Shown: positions 17,513 to 27,144 of the stretch, one piece after another
Position numbering within the stretch: position 1 is the first letter of the stretch
How the letters are laid out: each line of letters starts with the position of its first letter
Assembly (NCBI RefSeq): GCF_020532645.1
Contig: NZ_JAJAUZ010000010.1
Location: 62,001-126,000, forward strand
Origin: Streptomyces bambusae
Lineage (GTDB): Bacteria; Actinomycetota; Actinomycetes; Streptomycetales; Streptomycetaceae
DNA: 64,000 bases
Direction: 5' to 3'
Translations under genes and position numbers: made by a program
The notes under the pieces: model-generated
Seen by the model: the letters and a program-made list of their open reading frames with translations, nothing else
Database searches by the model: none
What the model was told of the DNA's origin: nothing

Positions 17513-18805
17513 ATGATGCGTACGCGTCCGCTGAAGGTGGCGCTGCTGGGCTGTGGAGTGGTCGGCTCAGAGGTGGCGCGCATCATGACGACGCACGCCG
17601 ACGACCTCACGCAGAGGATCGGCGCGCCGGTGGAGCTCGCGGGCGTGGCCGTGCGCCGCCCCTCCAAGGTCCGCGAGGGCATCGACCCGGAGCTGGTCAC
17701 CACCGATGCGACCGCCCTGGTGAAACGCGGCGACATCGACGTCGTCATCGAGGTCATCGGCGGCATCGAGCCGGCCCGCACCCTGATCACCACCGCCTTC
17801 GAGCACGGCGCCTCCGTGGTGTCCGCCAACAAGGCGCTGCTCGCCCAGGACGGTGCGGCCCTGCACGCCGCCGCCGACCAGCACGGCAGGGACCTCTACT
17901 ACGAGGCCGCCGTGGCCGGCGCCATCCCGCTGATCCGCCCGCTGCGCGAGTCCCTCGCCGGCGACAAGATCAACCGGGTGATGGGCATCGTCAACGGCAC
18001 GACGAACTTCATCCTCGACAAGATGGACTCGACCGGCGCCGGCTACCAGGAGGCGCTCGACGAGGCCACCGCCCTCGGGTACGCCGAGGCCGACCCGACC
18101 GCCGACGTCGAGGGCTACGACGCCGCCGCCAAGGCCGCGATCCTCGCCGGCATCGCGTTCCACACCCGGGTCCGCCTCGACGACGTCTACCGCGAGGGCA
18201 TGACCGAGGTCAGCGCCGCGGACTTCGCCTCCGCGAAGCGGATGGGCTGCACGATCAAGCTGCTCGCCATCCTGGAGCGCGCGCAGGACGGGGAATCCGT
18301 CACGGCGCGAGTCCACCCGGCGATGATTCCGCTCAGCCACCCGCTCGCCTCGGTGCGCGAGGCCTACAACGCCGTGTTCGTCGAGGCGGAGGCGGCCGGG
18401 CGGCTGATGTTCTACGGTCCGGGCGCCGGCGGTTCGCCGACGGCCTCGGCCGTGCTCGGCGACCTCGTCGCCGTGTGCCGCAACAAGCTCGCCGAGGCAA
18501 CGGGGCCCGGCGAGTCGGCGTACACCCAACTGCCGGTCAGCCCGATGGGCGAGGTCGTCACCCGCTACCACATCAGCCTCGATGTGGCGGACAAGCCGGG
18601 TGTCCTCGCGCAGGTGGCCACGGTCTTCGCGCTCCAGGGCGTGTCGATCGACACCGTGCGGCAGCAGGGCAAGGACGGTGAGGCCAGCCTCGTCGTCGTC
18701 ACCCACCGCGCACCCGACGCGGCCCTTTCGGGGACCGTCGAGGCGCTGCGCAAGCTCGACACCGTGCGCGGTGTCGCCAGCATCATGCGTGTTGAAGGGG
18801 AGTAA
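17513..18805 (+). CDS. hom: Homoserine dehydrogenase
   Basis: Reduces aspartate semialdehyde to homoserine, the branch point to threonine and methionine. 430 aa from ATG 17513 (a second ATG follows immediately; AAAGG lies ~10 bases upstream). N-terminal NAD(P)-binding [15 protein letters not shown], catalytic domain with NKALLA and [11 protein letters not shown], and a C-terminal ACT domain (~350-430) beginning [20 protein letters not shown]. The ACT domain indicates allosteric feedback, in Gram-positive enzymes by threonine. Seven bases separate it from thrC. Confidence 0.96.
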   Translation: MMRTRPLKVALLGCGVVGSEVARIMTTHADDLTQRIGAPVELAGVAVRRPSKVREGIDPELVTTDATALVKRGDIDVVIEVIGGIEPARTLITTAFEHGASVVSANKALLAQDGAALHAAADQHGRDLYYEAAVAGAIPLIRPLRESLAGDKINRVMGIVNGTTNFILDKMDSTGAGYQEALDEATALGYAEADPTADVEGYDAAAKAAILAGIAFHTRVRLDDVYREGMTEVSAADFASAKRMGCTIKLLAILERAQDGESVTARVHPAMIPLSHPLASVREAYNAVFVEAEAAGRLMFYGPGAGGSPTASAVLGDLVAVCRNKLAEATGPGESAYTQLPVSPMGEVVTRYHISLDVADKPGVLAQVATVFALQGVSIDTVRQQGKDGEASLVVVTHRAPDAALSGTVEALRKLDTVRGVASIMRVEGE

Positions 18806-18812
18806 AGGACCC

Positions 18813-19883
18813 ATGAGCAGCAATCGCACCCACCAGTGGCGAGGAATCATCGAGGAGTACCGGGACCGGCTTCCGGTCACGGCGACGACCCCGGTGGTCA
18901 CGCTCCGCGAGGGTGGCACTCCGCTCGTCCCGGCCCAGGTCCTCTCCGAGCGCACGGGCTGTGAGGTGCACCTCAAGGTAGAGGGTGCGAACCCGACGGG
19001 GTCGTTCAAGGACCGCGGCATGACCATGGCCATCACGAAGGCGAAGGAGGACGGCGCCAAGGCCGTCATCTGCGCCTCGACCGGCAACACCTCCGCGTCC
19101 GCCGCCGCGTACGCGGTACGGGCCGGCATGGTCAGCGCGGTGCTCGTGCCGCAGGGCAAGATCGCCCTCGGCAAGATGGGCCAGGCGCTGGTGCACGGCG
19201 CCCGCATCCTCCAGGTCGACGGCAACTTCGACGACTGCCTGGACCTGGCCCGCAGCCTCTCCGAGAACTACCCGGTGGCCCTGGTCAATTCGGTGAACCC
19301 GGTGCGCATCGAGGGCCAGAAGACGGCCGCGTTCGAGATCGTGGACGCGCTCGGCGACGCCCCCGACATCCACGTCCTCCCGGTGGGCAACGCGGGCAAC
19401 ATCACCGCGTACTGGAAGGGCTTCAAGGAGTACAAGGCGGACGGCCTGGCCACGCGTACCCCGCGGGTCTGGGGCTTCCAGGCCTCGGGTTCGGCGCCCA
19501 TCGTGCGCGGCGAGGTCGTCAAGGAGCCGCACACCATCGCCACCGCGATCCGGATCGGCAACCCGGCCTCCTGGGACTACGCCCTGCAGGCGCGGGAGGA
19601 GTCCGGCGGCTTCATCGACGAGGTGACGGACCGCCAGATCCTCGCCGCCTACCGGCTGTTGGCCTCGCAGGAGGGTGTCTTCGTCGAGCCGGCGTCAGCC
19701 GCTTCGGTGGCCGGTCTGCTCAAGGCGGCGGAGGCGGGTCTGGTCGACCCGGGGCAGAAGATCGTGTGCACCGTCACCGGCAACGGCCTGAAGGACCCCG
19801 ACTGGGCGGTGGCCGGCGCTCCGCAGCCGATCACCGTTCCGGTGGACGCCGAGGCGGCCGCGGTGCGGCTGGGCCTCGCGTAG
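18813..19883 (+). CDS. thrC: Threonine synthase
   Basis: Converts O-phosphohomoserine to threonine with PLP. 356 aa, the compact form typical of actinobacteria. PLP lysine K66 in GSFKDRGM; phosphate loop VGNAGN (about residue 193); [14 protein letters not shown] substrate loop; C-terminal [13 protein letters not shown] 18813 follows hom by 7 bp, so the two are co-transcribed. A GC-rich palindrome (19908-19927) lies after it, while thrB is separated by 475 bp and probably has its own promoter. Confidence 0.96.
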   Translation: MSSNRTHQWRGIIEEYRDRLPVTATTPVVTLREGGTPLVPAQVLSERTGCEVHLKVEGANPTGSFKDRGMTMAITKAKEDGAKAVICASTGNTSASAAAYAVRAGMVSAVLVPQGKIALGKMGQALVHGARILQVDGNFDDCLDLARSLSENYPVALVNSVNPVRIEGQKTAAFEIVDALGDAPDIHVLPVGNAGNITAYWKGFKEYKADGLATRTPRVWGFQASGSAPIVRGEVVKEPHTIATAIRIGNPASWDYALQAREESGGFIDEVTDRQILAAYRLLASQEGVFVEPASAASVAGLLKAAEAGLVDPGQKIVCTVTGNGLKDPDWAVAGAPQPITVPVDAEAAAVRLGLA

Positions 19884-19907
19884 GCACGTCGGCACGGCGT
19901 CGAGGGC

Positions 19908-19927
19908 GGCCGGGCCGCGGCCCGGCC
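19908..19927 (+). terminator. Palindrome after thrC, probable terminator
   Basis: A 20-bp perfect palindrome of G and C only, 24 bp after the thrC stop, flanked by complementary GTCGAGGG/CCCCGAC. No T-run is present, as usual in Streptomyces. Confidence 0.6.
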
Positions 19928-20010
19928 ACCCCGACGTTCCGCCGTACCGCTTCGCACGTCTTTCCGGTCGCCGTACGATCGGAACCGGCCGGATTCTGGC
20001 CGAAAAATGC

Positions 20011-20030
20011 CCGTCGAGTGCACTCGACGG
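20011..20030. promoter_or_regulatory. 20-bp perfect palindrome upstream of thrB
   Basis: CCGTCGAGTGCACTCGACGG, 330 bp before thrB in an otherwise gene-free 475-bp region (19884-20358). The gap also contains a TGTCGCGACA palindrome near 20190 and two CATATGCC direct repeats (20237 and 20258). Could be an operator or part of a transcript end structure. Confidence 0.5.
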
Positions 20031-20358
20031 CCGGAATGTGAACCCGCTGCCCCCGCCCCACGAGCGCGCCGGCACCGGCCCCCCACCGCCCCACGGCGCA
20101 CCCAAGCCGCCTGAAACGCGGTGAAAACGCGATAAAGAGGCACAGCGGGCTCGCGACACGCATCGTGCGCCTCCTGTGCGCCCTATGTCGCGACAGAACC
20201 TTCCTTCGATAGGCTGTACTTACATCCGTCCGCCGCATATGCCGTGCCGACACTGCATATGCCAGGGTTCCGCCCGTCAGCGGCCTGTGGATGTCGTACC
20301 TTCTGCAGTACATTCGCCGCGAAATCTCGCAGCCAGTCACAAGGAGTGTCATCGAGAG

Positions 20359-21276
20359 ATGGCCGGTCCAGCGTTCCGCGCCGCCGCCGTACGGGTGCGC
20401 GTCCCCGCTTCCAGTGCCAACCTCGGCCCGGGCTTCGACGCCCTGGGTCTCGCCCTGGGGCTCTACGACGACGTGGTCGTCCGGGTCGCCGACTCCGGCC
20501 TGGACATCGACATCGCGGGCGAGGGCGCCGAGACGCTGCCCCGCGACGAGAGCCACCTGCTGGTCCGCTCGATGCGCACGGCCTTCGACCTGCTCGGCGG
20601 GCAGCCGCGCGGCCTCGAAGTCGTCTGCGCCAACCGGATCCCGCACGGCCGCGGCCTCGGCTCCTCCTCCGCCGCGATCTGCGCCGGCATCGTCGCCGCC
20701 CGCGCCGTCACCATAGGCGGCGAGGCGAAGCTCGACGACGCCGCGCTGCTGGAACTCGCGACCGAGATCGAGGGCCACCCCGACAACGTCGCCGCCTGCC
20801 TGCTCGGCGGATTCACCCTCGCCTGGATGGACGGCGGCTCCGCCAAGGCGATCACCATGGAGCCGGCCGATTCCATCGTTCCGGTGGTCTTCGTCCCCTC
20901 GAAGCCGGTGCTGACCGAGACCGCCCGCGGCCTGCTGCCGCGGACCGTCCCGCACGTCGACGCGGCGGCGAACGCCGGCCGGGCCGCACTGCTCGTCGAG
21001 GCCCTCACCCGGCGCCCCGAGCTGCTCCTCCCGGCGACCGAGGACCGACTGCACCAGGAGTACCGCGCCCCGGCGATGCCGGAGAGCGTGGCCCTGGTGA
21101 ACCGGCTGCGCGCGGACGGGGTCCCCGCAGTCATCTCCGGCGCGGGCCCGACGGTCCTCGCGCTGGTCGACAACGGTGCGGCCGACAAGGTCGCGCTGCT
21201 CGCGGGGGAGGGCTGGGCGGCCACCCGGCTGGCCTTCGACACCGCGGGCGCCAGCGTGCTCCCGCTCGGCGGCTGA
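20359..21276 (+). CDS. thrB: Homoserine kinase
   Basis: Phosphorylates homoserine for threonine synthase. 305 aa; GHMP-kinase fold with the N-terminal RVPASSANLGPGFDALG, the ATP-binding motif PHGRGLGSSSAAICAG (about residues 98-113) and the C-terminal motif VISGAGPTVLAL. ATG 20359 is chosen from the homology start (AGPAFRAAAVRVRVPAS). AAGGAG sits ~12 bases upstream, slightly far, with GAGAG closer. It does not overlap thrC, so it is likely expressed from its own promoter in the 475-bp gap. Confidence 0.95.
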   Translation: MAGPAFRAAAVRVRVPASSANLGPGFDALGLALGLYDDVVVRVADSGLDIDIAGEGAETLPRDESHLLVRSMRTAFDLLGGQPRGLEVVCANRIPHGRGLGSSSAAICAGIVAARAVTIGGEAKLDDAALLELATEIEGHPDNVAACLLGGFTLAWMDGGSAKAITMEPADSIVPVVFVPSKPVLTETARGLLPRTVPHVDAAANAGRAALLVEALTRRPELLLPATEDRLHQEYRAPAMPESVALVNRLRADGVPAVISGAGPTVLALVDNGAADKVALLAGEGWAATRLAFDTAGASVLPLGG

Positions 21277-21718
21277 CCGGCCGCCCGGGCGACCGCGCGG
21301 GGGCGCTCCTGCACAGGGCAGGCGGGGGCGCTCCGGCGGCGGGTCACGCGATTGCCGGTGAATGAGAGGGGGAATGTCTGTTGGATCCGGTAGTGTTAAT
21401 CTCAAGTACGCATCCGAAGCCTTTGCGGCTAGGTGCTCAGTGTCCCCATCCGGGACCACCTTTCTTCCGGGAGCCTCCCCAACTGCTTTGATCACTGCCA
21501 GGCAGTTTTGAGCACGCTCCGGAATCGGCGTGACATTCCCACGCTTCCAGCTCGGGGGCTTCTCGCCGGAACCCATGCACTGAATTCCTCCGCCGTACCC
21601 GTACCGGGCTCCGGCGGACCACCGCCCCGGCACGGTCCAGACAAAAGGGCCGAGGTCGGACAGCACAACCGGTCGCCGAGCCAGACAGGCCGACGTCCGC
21701 TCCAGGGAAGGACCCTTC
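21277..21718 (+). other. thrB-rho intergenic region, probable long rho leader
   Basis: 442 bp without a convincing gene. An AT-richer segment TTGGATCCGGTAGTGTTAAT near 21380-21400 resembles a promoter, which would give rho a ~300-nt leader. The leader is C-rich and relatively unstructured. Rho commonly autoregulates through its own leader; that it does so here is inference. Confidence 0.45.
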
Positions 21719-23773
21719 GTGAGCGACACCACCGATCTGATGGGCGTTGCCGACAGCTCTGTCGACACCAGCGCGCCCGCCGCGGGCTCCGCCCCCAAGC
21801 GACGCCGCTCCGGCACCGGCCTTGAGGGCATGGTCCTGGCCGAGCTGCAGCAGGTCGCTTCGGGCCTCGGTATCAGGGGCACCGCGCGGATGCGCAAGAG
21901 CCAGCTGATCGAGGTCATCAAGGAGGCCCAGGCCGGCGGCGGCTCCGCCGCCAAGGCCGCGGACTCCGCCGACGCCGAGGCCAAGCCGAAGCGCCGCGCC
22001 ACCTCCAAGGCCCGCGCCACCGAGGCCGCCGAGGCCCCGGCTGCTGCCGAGAAGGCCGCCGAGAAGCCGGCCGCCCAGCAGCAGATCGACATCCCCGGCC
22101 AGCCGGCCGGTGCCGACCAGCCCGCCGGCGAGCGCCGCCGCCGCCGCGCCACCGCCCCGTCGGGCAGCCCGGAGCCGGCCGCCGCCCCCGCGCAGGCCGA
22201 GCCGAAGGCCGAGACGGTCCAGGCCGAGGCCAAGGCCGACGCCGGTGCGGTGCAGGCCCAGGACGGAGCGGCCGAGGGCCGCGGCCGCCGGGACCGCCGC
22301 GACCGCGGTGAGCGTGCCGAGCGCGGCGACCGTGCCGAGCGCGGCGACCGTGCCGAGCGCGGTCAGCGCGACCGCCGCGACCGCGCCGCCAAGGGCGAGG
22401 AGCAGCAGGGCGGCGGCCAGCAGGACCGCCAGGAGCGCGGCCAGCGCCAGCAGCAGCAGGGCGGCCGCGGCCAGGGTGCCCAGGGCGGCCAGCAGGGCCG
22501 CCAGGACAACGGCCCGCAGGACGACTTCGACGACGAGGGCGGCCGTCGCGGCCGTCGCGGCCGCTACCGCGACCGCCGTGGCCGTCGTGGCCGCGACGAG
22601 TTCGGTCCGAACGAGCCGCAGGTCGCCGACGACGACGTCCTGATCCCCGTCGCGGGCATCCTCGACATCCTCGACAACTACGCGTTCATCCGGACCTCCG
22701 GCTACCTGCCCGGCCCGAACGACGTGTACGTGTCCCTGGCCCAGGTCCGCAAGAGCGGCCTGCGCAAGGGCGACCACGTCACCGGTGCGGTCCGCCAGCC
22801 CAAGGAGGGCGAGCGCCGCGAGAAGTTCAACGCGCTCGTGCGCCTCGACTCGGTCAACGGCATGGCGCCGGAGTCCGGCCGCGGCCGCCCCGAGTTCCAG
22901 AAGCTGACCCCGCTCTACCCGCAGGACCGGCTCCGCCTGGAGACCGACCCGGGCGTGCTGACCACCCGCATCATCGACCTCGTGTCGCCGATCGGAAAGG
23001 GCCAGCGCGGCCTGATCGTGGCCCCGCCGAAGACCGGCAAGACCATGATCATGCAGGCGATCGCCAACGCGATCACCACCAACAACCCCGAGTGCCACCT
23101 GATGGTCGTCCTGGTCGACGAGCGTCCGGAAGAGGTCACCGACATGCAGCGGTCGGTCAAGGGCGAGGTCATCTCCTCGACCTTCGACCGCCCGGCCGAG
23201 GACCACACCACCGTCGCCGAGCTGGCCATCGAGCGCGCCAAGCGCCTCGTCGAGCTGGGTCACGACGTGGTCGTCCTGCTGGACTCCATCACCCGCCTGG
23301 GCCGCGCGTACAACCTCGCGGCGCCCGCCTCCGGCCGCATCCTGTCCGGTGGTGTCGACTCGACCGCGCTCTACCCGCCGAAGCGCTTCTTCGGTGCCGC
23401 GCGCAACATCGAGGACGGCGGCTCGCTGACCATCCTGGCCACCGCGCTCGTCGACACCGGCTCGCGCATGGACGAGGTGATCTTCGAGGAGTTCAAGGGC
23501 ACCGGCAACATGGAGCTCAAGCTCGACCGGAAGCTCGCCGACAAGCGGATCTTCCCCGCCGTCGACGTCGACCCGTCGGGCACCCGCAAGGAGGAGATCC
23601 TCCTCAACAGCGAGGAGCTCAGCATCGTGTGGAAGCTGCGCCGGGTGCTGCACGCGCTCGACTCGCAGCAGGCGATCGAGCTGCTCCTCGACAAGATGAA
23701 GCAGACCAAGTCGAACGCCGAGTTCCTGATGCAGATCGCGAAGACGACCCCGTCGTCCAGCAACAACGACTGA
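21719..23773 (+). CDS. rho: Transcription termination factor Rho
   Basis: Hexameric RNA helicase that ends transcription at C-rich sites. 684 aa from GTG 21719, far longer than E. coli Rho (~420). Order: Rho_N domain (~30-70, [18 protein letters not shown]); a ~230-residue insertion, Ala/Glu/Lys-rich then extremely Arg/Gly/Asp/Gln-rich ([20 protein letters not shown], later [20 protein letters not shown]); the cold-shock RNA-binding domain (~305-370, [20 protein letters not shown]); and the ATPase core with P-loop PPKTGKT (~437-443), DERPEEV and [13 protein letters not shown]. The insertion is typical of high-GC actinobacteria and probably adds RNA affinity. Monocistronic, with a strong terminator. 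Confidence 0.97.
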   Translation: MSDTTDLMGVADSSVDTSAPAAGSAPKRRRSGTGLEGMVLAELQQVASGLGIRGTARMRKSQLIEVIKEAQAGGGSAAKAADSADAEAKPKRRATSKARATEAAEAPAAAEKAAEKPAAQQQIDIPGQPAGADQPAGERRRRRATAPSGSPEPAAAPAQAEPKAETVQAEAKADAGAVQAQDGAAEGRGRRDRRDRGERAERGDRAERGDRAERGQRDRRDRAAKGEEQQGGGQQDRQERGQRQQQQGGRGQGAQGGQQGRQDNGPQDDFDDEGGRRGRRGRYRDRRGRRGRDEFGPNEPQVADDDVLIPVAGILDILDNYAFIRTSGYLPGPNDVYVSLAQVRKSGLRKGDHVTGAVRQPKEGERREKFNALVRLDSVNGMAPESGRGRPEFQKLTPLYPQDRLRLETDPGVLTTRIIDLVSPIGKGQRGLIVAPPKTGKTMIMQAIANAITTNNPECHLMVVLVDERPEEVTDMQRSVKGEVISSTFDRPAEDHTTVAELAIERAKRLVELGHDVVVLLDSITRLGRAYNLAAPASGRILSGGVDSTALYPPKRFFGAARNIEDGGSLTILATALVDTGSRMDEVIFEEFKGTGNMELKLDRKLADKRIFPAVDVDPSGTRKEEILLNSEELSIVWKLRRVLHALDSQQAIELLLDKMKQTKSNAEFLMQIAKTTPSSSNND

Positions 23774-23803
23774 GACCCGGGCCACCCGCCCGACTCCGGT
23801 CCG

Positions 23804-23836
23804 AAGCCGCCCCGTCACCTGGTGACGGGGCGGCTT
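23804..23836 (+). terminator. rho terminator
   Basis: Perfect 16-bp stem AAGCCGCCCCGTCACC / GGTGACGGGGCGGCTT followed by TGCGTTT, 30 bp after the rho stop. Confidence 0.88.
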
Positions 23837-24192
23837 TGCGTTTCCCGCACGGCTGTCGCCGCAGCCGGCCAGCGAGTTCGGCCGGGCGCCTCAAGGTGCG
23901 TGCCATTTCCCGGAATTCAGCTCCGGATAACGGCCCGGTCTCCTTTGTCACCAGCGCGTCTCAGAACGGTCATGGTGCCAACTTACGCTCGCCTTATGTC
24001 AGTTGTTGATTGGATCTCGCTGCGTACACGTCATAGGATCGGTGAGCCGCACGTCGGGGGGCATCGGTCGCGCTGAATCGAGCGCGAGTCCATGGGCGGC
24101 CGGCAGGGATTCCTGCCCTTCACGCCACCGCCGGATCCTGATCCGGGCAACCTCCCCCGCGTGCCCAACAACCGTTTCCACGGGGAGTCTGA
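23837..24192. other. Intergenic region before the first protease gene
   Basis: 356 bp with no convincing gene. It must hold the promoter of the protease at 24193. AT-richer stretches near 23990-24035 (CTTATGTCAGTTGTTGATTGG) are candidates, but I cannot assign boxes. Confidence 0.4.
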
Positions 24193-25104
24193 GTGATCAT
24201 TTCCAAGACCGTGCGCCGCGTTTCCGCCGCCGGCTTCGCCTCCGCCATCGCCGCCGGCCTGATGGCCACCTCCGCCGCGCCGGCCGGTGCCGCGCAGCAG
24301 CCGGGCGACGCCGAGGCCATGCGCATCATCCAGAGCGTCTCCGGCGCCCAGCACGCCCCCGAGCGTGACTCGTACATCATCGGTGGCACCAAGACCACCA
24401 TCAAGAACTACCCGTACATGGCGCAGCTGTTCGTCGAGGTCAGCCCGGGCCGCGGTTCGTTCTGCGGCGGTGCCGTCATCAACTCCCGCAAGATCCTGAC
24501 CGCCGCGCACTGCGTCAGCGGCCGCAACTTCGTCACCAAGGGTGTCGTCGTCACCGGCGCGACCCGTCTCGCCGACGGCAGCAGCCTGTACGGCGGCAAG
24601 GCGTTCCGCATCAAGAAGCAGTGGCAGCACCCGAAGTACAACTCCCGCACGTTCGACAACGACATCGCGGTCCTGACGCTGGCGGCGCCGACCAACGCCA
24701 AGACCATCAAGGTCACCACCTCCACGGACAAGGCGTCCTACCGTCCGGGCACCAAGGCCACCGCGGTCGGCTGGGGCCGTACCAGCTCCACCAGCCAGGC
24801 CATCTCGACCTACCTGCGCCGGGCCACCCTGCCCATCCAGGCGGACTCGAAGTGCACCAGCCCGAGCGTGTGGGGCCGCAGCTTCATCAAGGGCCACATG
24901 CTGTGCGTCGGCAACAAGACCACGGGCAGCGACCGCACCACCGTCGCCCCCTGCAACGGTGACTCCGGCGGCCCGCTGGTCGTGAACGGCCGCGTCGTGG
25001 GCGTCACGTCCTGGGGCGTGAAGAACTGCGTGCAGAAGGGCCTGTACCCGGTCTACACGAAGTACAGCACCTACGCGAAGACGGTTGCCGCGCAGCTGCG
25101 ATAA
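24193..25104 (+). CDS. Secreted trypsin-fold serine protease (S1)
   Basis: 303 aa from GTG 24193 (GGGGAG upstream). Signal peptide ~1-34 (SAAGFASAIAAGLMATSAAP), a short propeptide and a mature start at IIGGTKTT (residue 62). Catalytic triad: His106 (TAAHC), Asp157 (DNDIAVL), Ser258 (CNGDSGGP). The position that is Asp189 in trypsin, six residues before the nucleophile, is Ala (VAPC), so Arg/Lys preference is not expected despite the family name. Six Cys could form three disulfides. Extracellular nutrient or developmental protease. Followed by a hairpin and a second S1 protease gene of different domain content. Confidence 0.93.
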   Translation: MIISKTVRRVSAAGFASAIAAGLMATSAAPAGAAQQPGDAEAMRIIQSVSGAQHAPERDSYIIGGTKTTIKNYPYMAQLFVEVSPGRGSFCGGAVINSRKILTAAHCVSGRNFVTKGVVVTGATRLADGSSLYGGKAFRIKKQWQHPKYNSRTFDNDIAVLTLAAPTNAKTIKVTTSTDKASYRPGTKATAVGWGRTSSTSQAISTYLRRATLPIQADSKCTSPSVWGRSFIKGHMLCVGNKTTGSDRTTVAPCNGDSGGPLVVNGRVVGVTSWGVKNCVQKGLYPVYTKYSTYAKTVAAQLR

Positions 25105-25168
25105 GGCACCCCCCCTCCCGTGAGGCGGCCCGATACGGAATGATCTGGTCCGCCCCATGTACCTCTGG

Positions 25169-25199
25169 CGCGCGCCTCCCGTTTCACGGGGGGCGCGCG
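25169..25199 (+). terminator. Terminator between the two protease genes
   Basis: Inverted repeat CGCGCGCC..CCCG / CGGG..GGCGCGCG, 65 bp after the first protease stop, 24 bp before the second start. Confidence 0.75.
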
Positions 25200-25222
25200 T
25201 CGGCCTATCCGAAGGATGATGC

Positions 25223-26941
25223 GTGCACATACGCACCCGTGGCGGCCGCCCGTCCGGCAAGCGCCGCCTCGTGGCTCCCGTGGCCGTGTCCGTACTCGCC
25301 CTGGCGGGTGCCGGCCTGACCGCAGGCGGCACCGCCCAGGCCGCCGAATCGCCGGCCCCTCCCACGCAGTCCGAGATGCGCAAGCAGATGCAGGACGCGT
25401 ACCGCTCGGCGCTCTCGTCGAACCGCAAGAGCACCCCGTCCCGGACCCCGATGATCATCGGTGGCGGGACCACCACGATCAGCACCGCGCCGTGGATGGC
25501 CCAGCTGTTCTGGACCGACCCGACCAACCCGGAGAATGGTTTCTTCTGTGGTGGTTCCGTGGTCACGCCCACGAAGGTCGTCACGGCGGCGCACTGCGTC
25601 GACCTGATCGACTGGTCCAACGGCGGCACGATCGTCACCGGCGCCACCGAGATGGCCGAGATCGACGCCACCGGCAAGGTCGTCAACGCCTTCGGCGGCA
25701 CCGTCCACAAGGTCAAGCGCCAGTGGCGCCACCCGTCCTACGACGACGTGAGCTTCGACAACGACACCGCGGTGCTGACGCTGGCGACGAAGACGGCTGC
25801 CGCGAACCTGCCGCTGGCCCGCTCCACCGACACCTCGCTGTACGGGACGGGCACCGCCACCGTGTACGGCTGGGGCCGGACCTCCTCCACCAGCTACGCC
25901 GGCTCGCCCGTGCTGAAGAAGGCGGACCTGCCGCTCGTCGCCGACACCACCTGCGACGACGCCTGGGGCGACTGGCTGGTCAAGGGCCACATGGTCTGCG
26001 CCGGCAAGCCCGCCACCGGCTCCGACGCCGGCACCACCACCTCGTGCAACGGTGACTCCGGCGGCCCGCTGGTCCGCAACGGGCGCCTGATCGGCATCGT
26101 CTCCTGGGGCGTCACCGACTGCGTCGAGAAGGGCTACTACAGCGTCTTCGCCAAGGCCACCGGGTACGCCGGCCCCCTGCGCGCCGAGATCTACGACGCG
26201 AACTGGACCGGGGACGCCGCGGCCGACCTGATCGCGCGCAACAGCTCCGACGCGGACCTCTACCCGTTCGCCTCCAAGCTGACCTCGCTGTCCAAGGGCG
26301 CCACCCTCGGCGACGCGGCGGGCATCAACCTGTTCCGCCAGACCGACCTCAACCGGGACGGCGTCCAGGACCAGGTCCGCCGCACCACCAGCGGCCAGAT
26401 CCAGTGGTACAACGGCGCCACCAAGACGGTGTCCAAGATCTACAGCGACTGGTCGACCCGCAAGCAGATCGTCGCCCCCGGCGACGTGACCGGCGACGAC
26501 CTGCCCGACCTGGTCCAGGTCACCTCCACCGGCGACCTGTACCTGAACCCGGGCAACGGCGCCGGCGCCTTCAACGCCCCGGTCAAGGCCGGCTTCGGCT
26601 GGAACGTCTACAGCATGGTCCGCGGCGCCGGAGACCTGACCGGCGACGGCAAGACCGACCTGATCGCCCGCGACTCCGCCGGGGCGCTCTACCTGTACCC
26701 GGGCACCGGCACCGCCGGCACGGGCGCCTTCGGCTCCCGCGTCAGGATCGGCACCGGCTGGAACATCTACAACCAGATCACCATGACCGGCGACGTCAAC
26801 AACGACGGCAAGGCCGACCTGCTCGCCCGCGACAGCGCCGGCACCATGTGGCTCTACAAGGGAACCGGCAAGTCCGGTGCGACCTTCGCCACACGCGCCG
26901 GCTTCGGCGGCGGCTGGAACGCGTACAACCTCTTCGGATAA
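25223..26941 (+). CDS. Secreted S1 serine protease with C-terminal FG-GAP/VCBS repeats
   Basis: 572 aa from GTG 25223. Basic n-region and signal peptide (~1-41, ending TAQAAE), a ~35-residue propeptide, and a mature S1 domain from IIGGGTTT (residue 78). Triad His124 (TAAHC), Asp181 (FDNDTAVL), Ser279 (CNGDSGGP). The trypsin Asp189 position is Thr273, so it is not a classical trypsin. Residues ~315-572 carry four FG-GAP-like repeats with calcium-binding-type DxNxDG loops: TDLNRDGVQD, GDVTGDDLPD, GDLTGDGKTD, GDVNNDGKAD. Such propeller-like tails are common on Streptomyces exoenzymes and may bind substrate or wall. It is paralogous to the preceding gene in the catalytic domain. Confidence 0.93.
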   Translation: MHIRTRGGRPSGKRRLVAPVAVSVLALAGAGLTAGGTAQAAESPAPPTQSEMRKQMQDAYRSALSSNRKSTPSRTPMIIGGGTTTISTAPWMAQLFWTDPTNPENGFFCGGSVVTPTKVVTAAHCVDLIDWSNGGTIVTGATEMAEIDATGKVVNAFGGTVHKVKRQWRHPSYDDVSFDNDTAVLTLATKTAAANLPLARSTDTSLYGTGTATVYGWGRTSSTSYAGSPVLKKADLPLVADTTCDDAWGDWLVKGHMVCAGKPATGSDAGTTTSCNGDSGGPLVRNGRLIGIVSWGVTDCVEKGYYSVFAKATGYAGPLRAEIYDANWTGDAAADLIARNSSDADLYPFASKLTSLSKGATLGDAAGINLFRQTDLNRDGVQDQVRRTTSGQIQWYNGATKTVSKIYSDWSTRKQIVAPGDVTGDDLPDLVQVTSTGDLYLNPGNGAGAFNAPVKAGFGWNVYSMVRGAGDLTGDGKTDLIARDSAGALYLYPGTGTAGTGAFGSRVRIGTGWNIYNQITMTGDVNNDGKADLLARDSAGTMWLYKGTGKSGATFATRAGFGGGWNAYNLFG

Positions 26942-26994
26942 ACCCCAGGTGAGCCCGTATAACGCGCTGGTTACGACCTGATCCGGCCCCTTCC

Positions 26995-27026
26995 CTGTGC
27001 CCACCGTGCCCGCGCGGTGGGCACAG
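26995..27026 (+). terminator. Terminator of the second protease gene
   Basis: 12-bp perfect stem CTGTGCCCACCG / CGGTGGGCACAG with an 8-nt loop. Confidence 0.85.
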
Positions 27027-27144
27027 GTCGTCGTGCAACCCTTTGCCCGCCCCTCCCGTCTCCCCTTTCGGGCCGGGGGCGGGCCGAGCACTTTTCAGGG
27101 CGCACACGACACCGGGGGCCGGGATCCGGAGAACCGAGGAGAGC

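Noticed and set aside
21437-23818. A long minus-strand reading frame antisense to rho
   Set aside because: It is the complement of the confidently identified rho gene in very GC-rich DNA, where stop codons are rare; the composition (runs of Ala/Leu) is that of an antisense frame.
24193-25104. Calling the S1 proteases trypsins
   Set aside because: The catalytic triad fits, but the residue at the Asp189 position is not acidic in either protein.
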